A stretch of 64,000 nt of DNA from NCBI GenBank assembly GCA_035578155.1, contig JAPWDM010000001.1, forward strand, positions 4,840,172-4,904,171. The letters are read 5' to 3'. The notes under the pieces were generated by a model. The model was not told where the DNA came from. It did not search any database and saw nothing but the letters and a program-made list of their open reading frames with translations. This stretch comes from Brachynemurus nebulosus (taxonomy: Eukaryota > Arthropoda > Insecta > Neuroptera > Myrmeleontidae). This document shows positions 12,393 through 24,952 of the stretch, piece by piece; position 1 is the first letter of the stretch; each line of letters opens with the position of its first letter. Made by a program: the position numbers and the translations under genes.

Positions 12393-13263
12393 TTAAGGGG
12401 TTATATATAGTTGTGATGGTTGGAAAATTTTGCATATTCTTCAAGTTTATTATCTCAAGAATATTCTCATTAAATTTCATAACAATCGGGGTATTAGATC
12501 GGAAGTTATAGTTGTTTATAGTGCGGCCACCTCGAGTAGCACCCGTGGCTGCTACTGTACGGCTACCGCTCGATATAATATAAGCAGTACGTCGAGTTTC
12601 GCCGCTCTATTGTATTGTTCGTAAAGTATGGCCTTGAAACTTTGGAGCAATTGTGTATAGACTTTCGAACGTTCAAAATCGAATATAAAAGAGAATGTCA
12701 CTTTAAACGCGATTATCTCAGAATTGTATTTTGTTGAAAATACCTTGCGGCGGACACGGTTACTAAAAAAACTATCAATCCGATCAATATCAAATTTATA
12801 TACCACCATTTATTATGATAATTGTTAGTCGATGACCGAAGGATTTTCAATTTTTTTAAATACCGTAAATTGGGTAATACAATAACACTTATGGACGGAA
12901 TAGTATTTTTTACTGATTCTATAGATTATATTGGACTCGAAAAAAATTATCTGCATAAAACAATTTGATTTTTAGTACCTGGAAAAGTTTAAATAGAAAA
13001 ATTACCTTCTGCAATTTTTTTACCTTCAAAAACTTCAAGGGCAGCTTGACATAATAAAACATAATATAAGAAGTAGTTTTATTATATTTTTATTAAAAAA
13101 AAAAAAAAAAGAAAAAAACAAAAAATATTTGAAACATACTTGGATATTAAATCCATGGTCAAAGTAACCCATGCTCTGGCGTGTCTTTGCGTTTTCCAAA
13201 AAAAAGCAACATGTGGTCAAAGTATCCCAACTTCGTCGTCTGACTTTGACCACCCTTATTTAA

Positions 13264-13333
<70 letters not shown>

Positions 13334-13880
13334 GATTGTATTTAGCTTCCTCTCCATTTCAAAGGTAAAAGTATTAGTACAGACTCATAAAACGTAACTA
13401 GAAATAAAAATTAATATCATTTGGTGTAAAACTTATAACAGTGTAAAGTTCAAAAGTGGACCAAAGTCATCCAATTTTACGGTAGATTCTTTTAGAGTAA
13501 ATAAAAAGAAAATTTCACACCTTGAAAAAATAAATTTTTTGTTAAACCGTCGCCATTTTTTGGAGGATTTAAATTTTGACAAATTCTTTATTCTACGACT
13601 GGAAAATAATATACACTAACGAATTTTTTTTGAAATTCTGAACCGTTCTCGTGCAATCATGTTCATCACAACTGATGCCCAAAATATGCCCTCCTAGAAC
13701 ACACCTCTAGTTCCACTATTTTCAAACATTTTTCTATGAAGAAAATTTAACAAGTATCCCGAAATATCTACTAATCGATGTTGTTAACAGCTTTTAAATA
13801 AATATTTAGTATGTTGTCGAAAAAAAAAATCGAAAAAATGTCGTCATTTCGCCTACTATAACTGTGTATGACCCCCTTAC
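12393..13880. mobile_element. possible 1.5-kb TTAA element
   Basis: TTAA (12393-12396) then GGGGTTATATATAGTTGTGATGG. Near 13876 the reverse strand reads GTAAGGGGGTCATACACAGTTATAG, which resembles it but is diverged, and the target is TTAC rather than TTAA. The interior has a TA microsatellite and unrelated AT-rich DNA. The pairing of these two ends is tentative. Confidence 0.35.
13267..13331. repeat. (TA)n microsatellite
   Basis: About 64 bp of uninterrupted AT. Confidence 0.97.
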
Positions 13881-15935
13881 GAAACTCTTAAAAGTAAGTG
13901 GTTATTATTTATTTTACCAAAAATTCACTTGAGATTCGATTGTTAACAGACTAATTTTTCATGAAACGCCCGATAATTTTTACGTAAAATTACTTGTATG
14001 TATTATAATAGATAGATAGATATTAGAGTACCATTATTGATGTCAGTTATATTGGAATATATTAAATAATTCGTAGTTAAGTGAGAAAGTTTGCTGTATC
14101 ATTGTAAATGTCATTCTATTTTGAGAATTTCTCAGTATATACATATATATGTCTACACTCAATACACAGTAACGTTAGGTAGATATATGCAGTTTACTAA
14201 TTAAAATTATATCAAATTATTATGTAAAATAGTATATTATCAATCATCTAAAAGCATAGTAGCTTTGAAGGTATCTATTATATACACTATCAAAAGAATT
14301 TCCTCGTTCAAAAATGAAAAATTTCGTTTTTTTTTTAACACTGAAGACGTTTATGGGGACTTATTTCGGAATAAAATAAGGAAAAATAAGGCAAGAACGC
14401 ATTGCACTACAAAATCCAAGAAGGCGAAGACTGCTAAAAGCACAAGGTTGAAGGAAAGAATTTTTTGAGGAATCTTTCGGGTTTCTGTATGATTCTGGGA
14501 TAGCGGACTAAATAAACGTAAACAATTTCTTTGGATTTAATCTATTTTAATTCAAAAAAATAATCTTTAAACGCATTTTACTCAAAACTACATTTTTAAA
14601 TTGGCGCATTGGCGAAAACTCTATTAATTATAACGCATAAAACGTGTTTGAAGCGTAATAATTTTTTCTCAATCCCTAAACCTAAAATGATTCACCCCCA
14701 TTTTACAGACAGAAATAATGAAAAATCGCAATTTTATTTTCGAAAGCTTAATTTTTTACTTTTTTCCTGAACCAATATATTTTTAGATTTAGGGGCTCAG
14801 AAAATTTGATTTCTTCAAAACCCCCTTTGATTTTCTAATATCTGACAACGCGCAGAAGTTGTATGCTGTGCTCAGCAAAAGATGTTTTTAAGCGTCGACT
14901 TTGACACTACGTATAAAATGCATCGTCATCGGGAAGAAGGAAAAAAAATTTTTTATACTAAAAGTAATTCCTAATAAATGTGTAAAAGGTTTCAGATTGA
15001 TTGCATTTAAGGTTTCTTTAGAAAAAATTATTGTAAATGTGTCTTTTTATTGCTTCTAACAGCGAATAACCCCCTAACTAAATCAGAAGCTGGTTTTATT
15101 TTTATAATTAATTTTTACAATTAGTACCTTCCATTCTTTGAAGTATCTAATAAGGTAAGTTAAATACGGTGTATCACTGGTTTTATATATTTTCAAATTC
15201 CGTAGGAAATTTCGTTGTTTTGATGGCAAAAATGAAAAATTCCAATCAACCTAAGTGAAGTGACTTCCAAAAAGCTTGATTTGAAAAAATCGAAGTTTTT
15301 TAACTTAAAAACGTCATCAAGGAATTAGAGGGAATCGACAGAATAAGCTAAGAGAGAATGGCCTATATCTGAAAAAAAAAAAACAAACATTTTATGTTCA
15401 CCTTTGTATACTTACTTATATATATGCATTTCACTATACATTTACATTCATATATATAAGTGTATATGTATTTTATGAATACATATATGAATTTCAGAAA
15501 CGACGTTATTATAAAAGTATACAACACTGGAGAGTCAGCAGCATCATTCTCCGGAAATTAACAAACCTTTAAGCTCAAATCCGGTAGATGGCAGTGGACA
15601 CAACTCACATCCGGTCCAAGTATGTATATATCCTTCTCATGCCCTATTAGAAATATCTATATATAGTATATACGTATAAACTGTATATAGATTTCTAAAG
15701 CCTCTGACAACAACTTCATATTCAGGGTTATGATATAATATTTTATTAAAATGTAAGAGATATACATATTTTGGTAAGATATATATTTATATTGTAACCT
15801 ATTTTGTTAATTCATTTATTTTGTAAGTCAATAATATATTATTGATTTTTGTCCCTATGAAATAATTTCTAATTTTATTCAACGTAGGTATTTTAAATGT
15901 ATTATTTTTAGATTTCCAGACAATTAAAATAGCGG
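13881..15935. other. no gene recognised
   Basis: AT-rich. An orphan TTAGGGGGTTATTCGC-like end is present in reverse near 15060-15075. A 13-bp inverted pair (ACTTATATATATG near 15414 and CATATATATAAGT near 15451) lies in simple AT sequence. Confidence 0.45.
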
Positions 15936-16087
15936 AAGAATTGTGATCACAATATAACAATTTTTAGTCGAATTTTCTCCGAAAAATTAGACTTATACAG
16001 TCTATACGATAAGAGCTGCGAGAGGCGAGAGTAGGGGCGCTATCCGTTTTCGGACCCGTAGAACACGAATATGTAGAAAAAAATGTC

Positions 16088-16088
16088 T

Positions 16089-16151
<63 letters not shown>
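16088..16151. repeat. (TA)n microsatellite inside copy A
   Basis: About 60 bp of TA, absent from copy B of the surrounding repeat. Confidence 0.97.
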
Positions 16152-16153
<2 letters not shown>

Positions 16154-16470
16154 CCGCCACCTTTTAATTTGTGTAGGGCCCCCCTATGGAAGTTAAGAGA
16201 TGAAATTTGGTAAATGGGGCTCATTTTCGAGGCACCTCGTACTATCAAAGTGGGGTCAAATTTTGGGCAAATTTTTTTCTGACCCGACCTTTAAGGGGGT
16301 GGTGGGGGGCGGAAAAGCAATAAAACTTTTCCAAACCGGTTTTAAATAATGTTTCGGTCAATTATCTACAACATATCCAAAATTCAGTTTCCTAGGATGA
16401 TTTGGTGGGAGTAAAGGGGGGAAAAACGATTTTCGCTGGATCTAACAGGCCCCCAGCCCCCCAGAATTAA

Positions 16471-17050
16471 CTTAGAGGGTTGAAATTTGGTGTGTTGATA
16501 AAGTTCGTACCTAGGTTGTGCTTTTTGGAGGTTTTAATATTTTACCCCCACCCTTCTCATTTTTAAGCTACAATTTCATGCATTTTCGACGTTTTCGAAG
16601 TTTGTACCACTCGCACAGGTCACCCAAATAAACCTAGAGGGCTGAAATTTTGTATTCGGATTGAGTTAGTATCAAGGGGGTGCCTTTTGTGGGTCTCGAC
16701 TTTCAAACCCTACCGCCACCATTTTTATACCCAAAAGAACATGATTTTTCTTGTTTTTTAACAGTTTCGTTCGGGTCAAAATCTCCCCAAATAAACCTAG
16801 AGGGCTGAAATTTTGTGTACAGGTTAAGCTAATAGCCAGACACTGTTTTTTGGGGGTTTCAACTTTTAACCCTTACCCCCACGATTTTTACGCCAATATT
16901 TCCTTAATTTTTTTGCTTGTTTTCTAACACGTCTAGAGACTCTCTAAGGAAACCTAGAGGGCTGAAATTTTGTACGTGTATTCAGTTAGTATCCAGCTAG
17001 TACCTTTTAGGGAGTCCACATTACTTTTCCCCCCACTTCTTCCATTTTTA
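16471..17050 (+). repeat. four ~160-bp tandem units
   Basis: CCTAGAGGGCTGAAATTTT or a close variant starts at 16471, 16633, 16796 and 16953 (spacings 162, 163 and 157). Each is followed by a GTTAGTATC-like stretch, a CTTTTTGG block, a CCC-rich block (TACCCCCAC), CATTTTTA, and a TTTTC-rich tract. Copy B has the same four units at 33001, 33157, 33313 and 33475. Confidence 0.85.
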
Positions 17051-17660
17051 CATCGGAATTGAATGCTATTGTTAAATATGTTTTAAATGCATTACTTTTA
17101 TTCTAAATACAAGTAGGCGAATAGTAATTTTAAAAAATTTAAAAAAAAGTGAATACAATTTTTTAACAAATGAAATACATACATATTAAGTAATTTGAAA
17201 ATGTTATTAAAGTCACTGTTTATTTATAAATTAGGAATTTTGGATTTTTATTATTTATAAAATAGAAATTTTGGATTTTTTTGGAAAGAAAAAATTTCTT
17301 CATAAAAGCCTTCCAGTTTACTATTTAAGTTCCTTTTTTAATATTTAAAAATAAAACACAAAGGCAATTGGCGGATAAGCATGGATAGAAATGCCCTCGT
17401 ACGAATTGTGTTGGCTTTTTCCCTGTTAACTGCTATCGGCACAAAATTGAAATTTACTGAGATTCAGCCCTTAAAAACTTAAAACCTTTTTTTAAAGCCC
17501 CGATCAACCGGACACTCATCATCAGTTTTGAAACCACCAAAATTACAAATCGCTTGTGGATTTTCAATTATATTTCGCTTGTAGACACTCAATACCGAAG
17601 ATGAAAGGAAAAATTCGACTTCCGTGATGGGGCTCCGCTGCTCACGGCGTTTTTATTATC

Positions 17661-18132
17661 TTACAAAATGAAAATTTTCACGTACATATTACGTTTTAGA
17701 GCTTACTGAAAATTTCTGGTTTCTTGTCTGTCTATTGATACGTCTGTGAGTTCGTAAGTGGCATAACTTCGGAACATAATTCGATTGATTCTGATGAAAT
17801 TTTTAGAAACTTCGACGGTTTGGTTTCTACACAAGGGTGTAACCACAATGTAGCAGGTGAAATAGTTGCTCCAAGGTAAAATGATAAAAAAGGACGCAAC
17901 AGCGAAAAATATGGGCAAAAGAAGGACAAATAAAACGTCAAAAACTGTTTAGACGTTTTTTTTCTCGTTAACTACACAACCACATTTTTTAAGAAAATCT
18001 CTCATTGCATATTCGGAAAAAAATGGACTATTGCGGCGGAAAAACATATGGGTGCGAGCCCCATGGGGGAATCTGTCGTACATAGGCCTCCTTTTTGGAA
18101 CGTTTGTGCTTCTTAAAATCAAGAGGGACAGC
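17661..18132. other. no gene recognised
   Basis: Contains the phrase CATAACTTCGGAACATAATTCGATTGATTCTGATGAAATTT, of a kind seen in several non-autonomous elements here. Two overlapping minus-strand frames (17703-17941) are not convincing. Confidence 0.45.
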
Positions 18133-18800
18133 TCAGAAATTGTCAAGTTCTTTAATAAAGGAAAGTAAGCACTTCACGTTGGTCCTCTTGACAAAATTTG
18201 AGGCCAGGTGATAGAATCTTAAATTTCGATGCTTTAGCCATGACAAGGCGCCACAGTTGCAAAGAATATGGTGAGAGGACTCTTCCTCCCTACCATATTT
18301 TCTGCAGGTTGCGTCCGTAAAAAGTCTAGTACCTACAAATGCCGCCTGAGTGTATTGTGATCCCCTAGAGGACCAATCACTTTTGGAAGCTGTGTCGTTT
18401 CAAGCAAAAGATACATTATTGTAAGCGATTCACACTGCCTAGTTATAAAATCATAATCCTACCTAGTCCCAGTAAATATTTCCCAAAGAGAGCCGTGTCG
18501 AAGATGCACTCACTGGCTGACACAGCATCTTATTCTTTGTATAGAGATCTATTCAAAGCTGGATAGATGGAAGTTGGAAGTTGGAGCTGACTCTAGCTTG
18601 TTGTTTCATTTCCCTCGACCCCGGTGAACTGAGACCGAAATGAGAGTCGCTTGGTATGGAGATGCGAGACTATCCAATTTTCTTTGACATTCCCACACCA
18701 GTCTAGACGTTGTTTTGGCATTTCTCAATGTCTTTAGACCTACCTGGCTATCCGAGCAAATATCAATATGTCCTCGTATTTCAGACAAATGATTCAGACA
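18133..18800 (-). pseudogene. non-LTR retrotransposon 3' end (RNase H and C-terminus)
   Basis: On the minus strand, 18788-18606 reads HIDICSDSQVGLKTL and KTTSRLVWECQRKL, the RNase H core of Jockey/R1-type LINEs, with the Asp of CSDSQ. It then reaches VHRG, and a shift to the next frame gives VEGNET, the usual histidine-region HRGVEGNE motif. Further on, 18363-18133 reads DATCRKYGREEESSHHILCNC and then LLSFIKEL before a stop. This is the zinc-knuckle-like CRxC..H..C tail that ends such ORF2 proteins. The middle is broken by stops and frameshifts, and the upstream RT is absent. A dead, 5'-truncated copy. Confidence 0.85.
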
Positions 18801-19785
18801 CCAGTAATATTGTCTAACCCTTCCGTTGCGCTACTGTTGGACTATCTACGATACTGTGTCAAGACTGCTTTTTGTTTTAATCTACTACCGAGTTGTTTGT
18901 TAAAGTACACACATTGTTATATTACATGTATGAAGGATAGCAGCCAGGCAAGTTAGCAAATATGTAACCAGGCAGTCAGGTATTATATTTTGTTGTGTAC
19001 ATTATTCAAAATATTGTCTTTGTAGCTGCTACAACTCACACTAACCTACGAATTCATCGTTATATTTCTATATGTGGTACAAGCTCATTTTACCCATTTC
19101 TATATTACTTACTTATTTACTAATACTAACATGTAGCAGTACAGTACTCGCAGTACTCTCTATCCAGTATTTGCTGGATGTATAGATGAATATAGTACGT
19201 ATGTATATTGTTATGTAGTTTTTAATTGTATTATGAAATATAAACATAAAACGTATAAACCAAACAAATAATGAAATTTCTTCTAAGAGAAACCATATCG
19301 TACTGTAGCTATATATCTACCAACAATAAAGTACAAATTTCACTCACTGTATAGAGTTAGTGAGTGGAATAATTCCGGATATTTTACGTATAGGTTATAG
19401 AATGCACTCGAATTAAAAATAATCGAAATAATTCGAGTTTTTAAATAATCGGTAACATCTGATTATTGGAATAATTCATATATGCGATGCAGAAGTATAG
19501 CTGTATATGTACGTATTATGAATATAATATTCGGTTGTATGAGGTAAGGGACATTAATATATAACGCCACATGCACTCTTATTGTTAGTACCTACATATA
19601 TTAGTCGGAAAGCTGGCTACGACCTTGACTGACGTACGAGGTACAAAGATACAATTTTGTGTATAAGAAAATCAATGTCTGGCAGGGTTGACGCGTTGCA
19701 AAAGGTTACAAAATAATTTTAATTAACCTTTAAATAATTTAGACGAGTTAACTCGCCCTGCAATATAGCGGCTCAAAATGCTGTG

Positions 19786-19786
<1 letters not shown>
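18801..19786. other. no gene recognised
   Basis: AT-rich, no repeat pair or coding signal seen. Confidence 0.5.

Positions 19787-19876
<90 letters not shown>
19787..19876. repeat. (TA)n microsatellite
   Basis: About 88 bp of uninterrupted TA. Confidence 0.97.
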
Positions 19877-19879
<3 letters not shown>

Positions 19880-21683
19880 TAAGTACAGGTGTCGCCATCT
19901 GTGACAGATTTTCCGAAATACGGTATAATTCTAAACAATGTTCAGTCTTATCAACATAGTTTAGTATAATTTATATTTTGTAAATTCCTAGGGTTCACTT
20001 TTTTGATGCTGGGACCTTTGATTTTCTTTCTTTTTCTTTTTTTGTAACCTTATTTATTGCACTTATCACTAGCAGTAAAAAGTCCGGCATTTTGAGACAA
20101 AAAAAATTTTCTACTTGGTTTGTTTAAAAGGATTAATATACCGTTCTCTTCCTAGTCTGGTATTTAAAATGAATGAATGAATTGCAACCAAACTAAACCG
20201 TGAAGTGATCGAACGCTCAGTCAATGGTACTTGGGCTTTTAGCTTTGTTAGGCTCTTCTCGTCAAGGTGATTTGAAGTTTGCGTTGATAACTCCAGACTA
20301 ATACTGACTGGACCGATCTTCACTTGCGATTATAAAGGGAATTTTTAGAAAAACCGGCACGAGCATAGCCGATGGCGTGAAAACAATGTGCCAGTCGATT
20401 GATATGAACATTAATGTTACCATGAATTCAATTCGAACTAACTCTTTGTAAAAATGGCGATTATATTTACTAATACCTTAACCGTAGATTACTACAATGA
20501 TTTTTGTGATGTATTTACTACACAGGACATACAAAGAAAATTGAATATTATAGATAACAAACGACAGAAGGACAAGATCACAATTAGTACTAGAGATACA
20601 TATTAGAAAACTTTGCAAATACTCTCCGCAACCCTTCTTAAATTACAAAAATACAACACATAGGTGTTTTTTCATCCTTTGTAGTACTCTACGGTTACAA
20701 ACGTATTTATATGTTTTATTAATTTTTATAGTTGCGTGGTCCCGAACCACGTAACTATTATGCATTCACTCATTCGTCTTCATAAGTGATCATTAATTCC
20801 TTATACACATCGGTGGCGCTTTCCACTAAAAACAGTTAGGCAGTGAGTTAGTTTTCATTCAAACGTACATTACCAGTGCACCACTAAATCGTTGTAGTAT
20901 GTTTACCCTTGAATCATTTTTAATTAAAAAAATGACCGATCGGTTTTTGGACGGATTTTGGTGGCAGCAGCTATGATGAGATACCAATCCTTTAAATTTG
21001 CATATAAGCATACCTAAATCATGTATATACATTATTAATTACATACCGATACAATTAGATGGCACTGTAGTGCCATATAATATAGTTACCTGTATACATA
21101 CTATACAGTTACCTGTATATTCAGTTTCACAATCAGTCTATGTGTCGTTATCTAATGATCTTTTAGATCGACCTCGAGTAGGTATCGCTAGATGGCAACA
21201 CTGACCATCTGAGAGAAATACTATTTTTACACAAGGTAAATGTCTTAGTTATTGACCCTGTCCCAGTTTGTGACCTATTTGGTGCAAATTTTATTTTAAC
21301 TAATGAAATTTTATTTTGGTTTTAAAATAAATACTAGAATATAAAACATTGATGGGTGCTTTTTTTGTAAACAAGAATTTGTTACCATAACATACCTCTT
21401 ATTAATAAAATTTCAATATAATTAGCTATGATAATTATGTTCATTTGTAGTCTGAACACTGTTGTTGACACATCGTTACAGTTTTGTTTAGTGCAAAGTT
21501 CTTCTAAAATATAAAGTTTTTACGATGTAAATAATAAGTATATAATTATTAACTTTTTAGAAATATTAGAAAAAAACTCTAAATTTACATTCAAAATGCT
21601 TAAAATTAATAAAACAGCTATTTAGTTAAAATATACGAGTCAGTAAATCGATCACTTACTGAGACCGATGAGCGATGACCCTC
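19877..21683. other. no gene recognised; small palindromes
   Basis: A hairpin at 20729-20757 (TAGTTGCGTGGT and ACCACGTAACTA, one mismatch, CCCGA loop) and a 16-bp palindrome TGGCACTGTAGTGCCA near 21060. The 70-residue minus-strand frame at 20111-20323 is not recognised. Confidence 0.5.
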
Positions 21684-22181
21684 TTAACCCTTAACTGGTC
21701 TACTAACTTTTTGAAACATAAGTAGTCTACTGGGGTACAAAAGTTATTTTCCTAAATTATTGGTTAATCTGTTTTGAAAATAGAAAAATATTATTCAAAA
21801 AATACTAAAATATTTTCCTGAAATCATAACATATTTTATTTAATCGTTTTCACAAATACGTGGGTGGTTCAAATATAAACAGGAATTTATATTTGTTGTT
21901 TTAATAAATGGCGATTACAATGCACTTACTCTATCGTTCCGGAAGCTTTTTTATACCGAAAGCGAAAAATTCTTTAGGTTGAATGTTAATCCACTCTTAC
22001 ACTGCCTCAATGACGGCATTATTCGATTGACCACGGAACTTTTATAATGCGTGCCCGACACGCACTTGGCGAATTTTTATTTTTATATTGATAAGAATAT
22101 GTCATTTGAACAAAAAAATGGTAAAATCATTTTTATTTGTTAAGCTCTTTACTGTTAAGGGTATTATTTTTAATACCCTTA
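21684..22181. mobile_element. possible piggyBac-like MITE
   Basis: TTAA (21684-21687) is followed by CCCTTAACTGG. Near 22152 the sequence CTGTTAAGGG is an approximate inverted end, but TATT rather than TTAA follows it. Immediately there, TAAGGGTATTA TTTT TAATACCCTTA (22156-22181) forms a perfect 11-bp hairpin. The left end is typical; the right boundary is uncertain. Confidence 0.45.
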
Positions 22182-23339
22182 TATTTCAGGTTCTTCTCAA
22201 TGTAACGTGAAATAAAATAATTTGTCAATTCAAAACAACTACTTATGAATAAAAATTTGGATCAACCATACTTTTTTTATAAAAACAATTAGTCATTACA
22301 CAAGGAAATTAATCTGAAAAAAATTGCTTCGAAGAACATAAATTCCTATACCATTTTATCCATTCCAGCTGCACCTATTGAAATGTATACATACATAATT
22401 TTGTAACATAAAAATTTTATTTCATTTTTTCGATTTATAATATCCGAATAGAATGAATCTTTGTTGAGTATTTTTCGGAAACTGTACGTCGTATTAGGTA
22501 TATGAGCAATAGAAGCAGGAGCAGAAAGAATTTCATTAAGTAAGAACGAAGAACAAAGGTTCGTTTTAACCGCAGATAATGTAGACGTAAATTTTACTTG
22601 AAGAAGTGAATTTGAGACTAGATGAATAAAAATTAACTCCTTTTCTCATCTTTAGTATCCTTTTTTAACCAACATGATAAATGATCTGCTATCTTACTTT
22701 ACATAATTATGTGTTCTATTACAACTTTAATTGAAATTATATAATCAAATATCCTTCGGCAATTTGGTAATAATAGTACAAAAATGTCAAAAGATAATTA
22801 TATGGTTGGGTTATTTGCTCCTAGTACTATTAAACTTGAATTGATTAAAGTTAACGAAACAATCATCTATTGCCTTACATGGTGTCATGTAAAAGCAACA
22901 GAGATTTAACGACTATTTTACCGAGTTGGTTATTGTATGGCTTTATCCGCTGCCCTTTGAGTATAAAATTTAACTAATAATTTGCATAAAATATTAAATA
23001 AATCACATATCGCTACTTCTCTCTGTGAACCTCGTATATCAAAAATAACAGTTCTCAGGAAACACAAAAAACATTAGATACTGTGTTTTCATTATTGTTG
23101 ATTTAAGATTTATGTATGTTATACTTTTTGATGTTTGCTACCTATGTAGACATGAAGTAGACATTTAAATATTTTAAATTACAAGTTACCGTTGCTTTTA
23201 GTAAGTACGAGTTTACAGTTTTTAGTAAGTACGAGTTACAACTTTTTTGTTCAATATACGAGTTTATGAAATAAATCGATTTTTTTTCCATATTCCGATA
23301 GTCTAACCAGTAGTAATAAACTTTAAATGCTTTTTTCTT
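22182..23339. other. no gene recognised
   Basis: AT-rich. A 24-bp duplication containing TTTTAGTAAGTACGAGTT lies near 23196-23240. Nothing else seen. Confidence 0.5.
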
Positions 23340-23680
23340 GAAACAACATTTTTTAAATTTGCTACAGTTATAACTCGAAGAAAATCATCCGACCGATTTG
23401 ATTCTTATTGCAACTTCTTTTATATATGTTTCTCTATAATTATCATGAACAGGGCCGTGGGAAGAAATGGCGAACTCCGGAAATAAACCTAATTTTTTTT
23501 AAATTTTCTCTCAAAAAATAAGTAATGGGCAAAAAAAAACTTTCAACTTCTTTACTGGACCCACTAGCAACAGCTACGGGCCCTGTCCTAAAGTTCGGGA
23601 CCTGGGGCTGCAACCTTGGTTACTCCACCCTCTCGTCGGGTCTGACCATGAACCCCCAATTTTCCGATCGAATAAAAAAT
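23340..23680 (+). mobile_element. 0.84-kb TTAA MITE, copy 3 (fragment, interrupted)
   Basis: TTTAAATTTGCTACAGTTAT, AACTCGAAG, ATCATCCGACCGATTTG and TATATATGTTTCTC match 41247-41330. The match resumes at 23653 with CCCCCAATTTTCCGATCG and AATAAAAAAT, matching 41338-41365. The gap between them is the hAT insertion at 23450-23644. Neither terminus of the MITE is present. Confidence 0.75.
23442..23652. mobile_element. 195-bp hAT-type insertion
   Basis: The insert runs CAGGGCCGTGGG (23450) to CGTCGGGTCTG (23644), flanked by ATCATGAA and ACCATGAA (7 of 8 identical). The CAG...CTG ends and 8-bp duplication fit hAT, although the inner TIR match is weak. A second possible hAT end, GCTACGGGCCCTG, lies inside at about 23575-23587, so the insert may be a composite. 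Removing it rejoins the surrounding MITE copy. Confidence 0.6.
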
Positions 23681-24039
23681 GTGATATAAGTAAATCATTA
23701 AACAATTTATTTTATTATATTTTAAGATATAACATAAATATATCATAACCATGGCCGTATGTACGGGGGTGGGAGAGGACAGCGGAGGCACACGCTTCGT
23801 TCGCTAGGTTTTTAGAAGCGCCAAAAAATAATTTGTTTATAACAATTAGTAACTGTTTCATAACAAAAAATATAAGTTTTAGTGTCAGGTTTGAATTACT
23901 CAATAATGTTGCAGAAGCAATGGCATTATAAATTTTTAGTGTAAATTCCCAATAAATTATATTGTGTATAGCGACATCTACCTAAATACAGTAAGAAATA
24001 TTTGAGGAGATAAGAGGGATATTCAAATAGGTAGGTATA
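23681..24039. other. no gene recognised; possible hAT body
   Basis: Includes a less AT-rich patch (GGGGGTGGGAGAGGACAGCGG, about 23765). It may belong to the same hAT element as the transposase tail at 24040, but no ends could be matched. Confidence 0.35.
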
Positions 24040-24270
24040 TAATATTATATTGCTCTAAAAATCGTTGTAACACTTTCAGTGTCAGTAGCAACTGGAGAAA
24101 GAAGTTTCGGCAAACTGAAGTATAAAAACCTATTTGAGAAATGCTATGATACAGTAAAACTTACTAACTTGAAAATTATTTCCATTGAGCGTCAAAGGGC
24201 TTCTTTGATTTCTCTTGATCATATAATTATCACATTTCTAGGAAAGAAAGCTCGAAAGATAAGAGTTTAA
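24040..24270 (+). pseudogene. hAT transposase C-terminal dimerisation fragment
   Basis: The frame reads YYIALKIVVTLSVSVATGER, then SFGKLKYKN, LTNLKIISIERQRAS, and ends FLGKKARKIRV before TAA. This is the C-terminal dimerisation region of hAT transposases of the ZMYM1-like type, whose usual text is SVATAERSFSKLK..LSIE..KKARK. Only about 75 residues survive. An in-frame TAA lies just upstream, and the RNase H-like catalytic domain and BED finger are missing. No hAT terminus was found downstream, so the element is truncated. Function: formerly multimerisation of the transposase; now inactive. Confidence 0.85.
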
Positions 24271-24781
24271 TTAATGTACTGAATAGTATGTTTTTACTTT
24301 ATTGTTCTTTTTCATTAGATTTTAAAAACTGTAGCTGCGTTATAATTATAGAAATACTCAAACCTTATTTATGGTACTGTATTTATTTATGGTACTTTTT
24401 GAATACTAATATATGTTTTATGAAAAGAATTACTATTTTATTATAAAATAATACAGTAATCTCTAATCTGGTTTTTTTCAACTTTACATATTTATGTAGT
24501 ATTAGACGTTTTCGGTAAATCGGATACCTTCGGAGAGGGCGAAAACAGCAAAACTTTTTAATCTTAAATGAAAAATGTTAATATTGTTTTTATTAATAGT
24601 AAAAACACTTTAAAATTATATAAACTATTGTTTACAACTAATACTATTTTTCATAAATACAAACCGATCAAATAGGAAAACATACCGTCAATAATAATAT
24701 GGTAGATACTTACCAACATACTGCGCCTGAGAACTCTAGCATCAAAAAGTTGTATCTTGATAAAATACGAGCTTGGCTGGG
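24271..24781. other. no gene recognised
   Basis: AT-rich. The phrase TTATTTATGGTACT is repeated at about 24365-24400. Confidence 0.5.
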
Positions 24782-24952
24782 CGTCCACTGGATGCGGATA
24801 GGTATGAAATTTAATTCGGAGAAATATGCATGGAAACGAACGAACGATTCAAGTAGCTGTGAAGTTCGTCCATTGATAGCGTCTCTTTATTCGTCCGTTT
24901 ACATGCGTATTCGTCTGAATTAAATTTCGCACATATCAACATCCAATGGACG
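24782..24952. mobile_element. 171-bp foldback MITE
   Basis: CGTCCACTGGATG (24782-24794) faces CATCCAATGGACG (24940-24952). Pairing continues inward over about 65 bp through GAAATTTAATTC and the ATGCATGGAAACG / CGTTTACATGCGTAT blocks, leaving a loop of about 40 bp. An apparent 74-residue frame runs straight through it and is not a gene. No target duplication could be fixed. Confidence 0.7.

Larger units (their letters stand above)
15940..17660 (+). repeat. 1.7-kb interspersed repeat, copy A
   Basis: Co-linear with the reverse complement of 32310-33680. Shared blocks in order: GAATTTTC, AATTAGAC, ACAGTCTATACGAT, GGCGCTATCC, CGGACCCGTAGAACACGA; four ~160-bp tandem units; TGAAATTTACTGAGATT; and at the far end CGTGATGGGGCTCCGCTGCTCACGG. 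Copy A has about 330 bp missing from copy B, including a TA tract. The last block forms a CCGTGA/TCACGG stem kept in both copies. I cannot assign a superfamily; no TIR or target duplication is evident. Confidence 0.8.

Noticed and set aside
15060..15080. Right end of another TTAA-type element (CCCCCTAAC)
   Set aside because: No matching left end was found, so no element could be defined.
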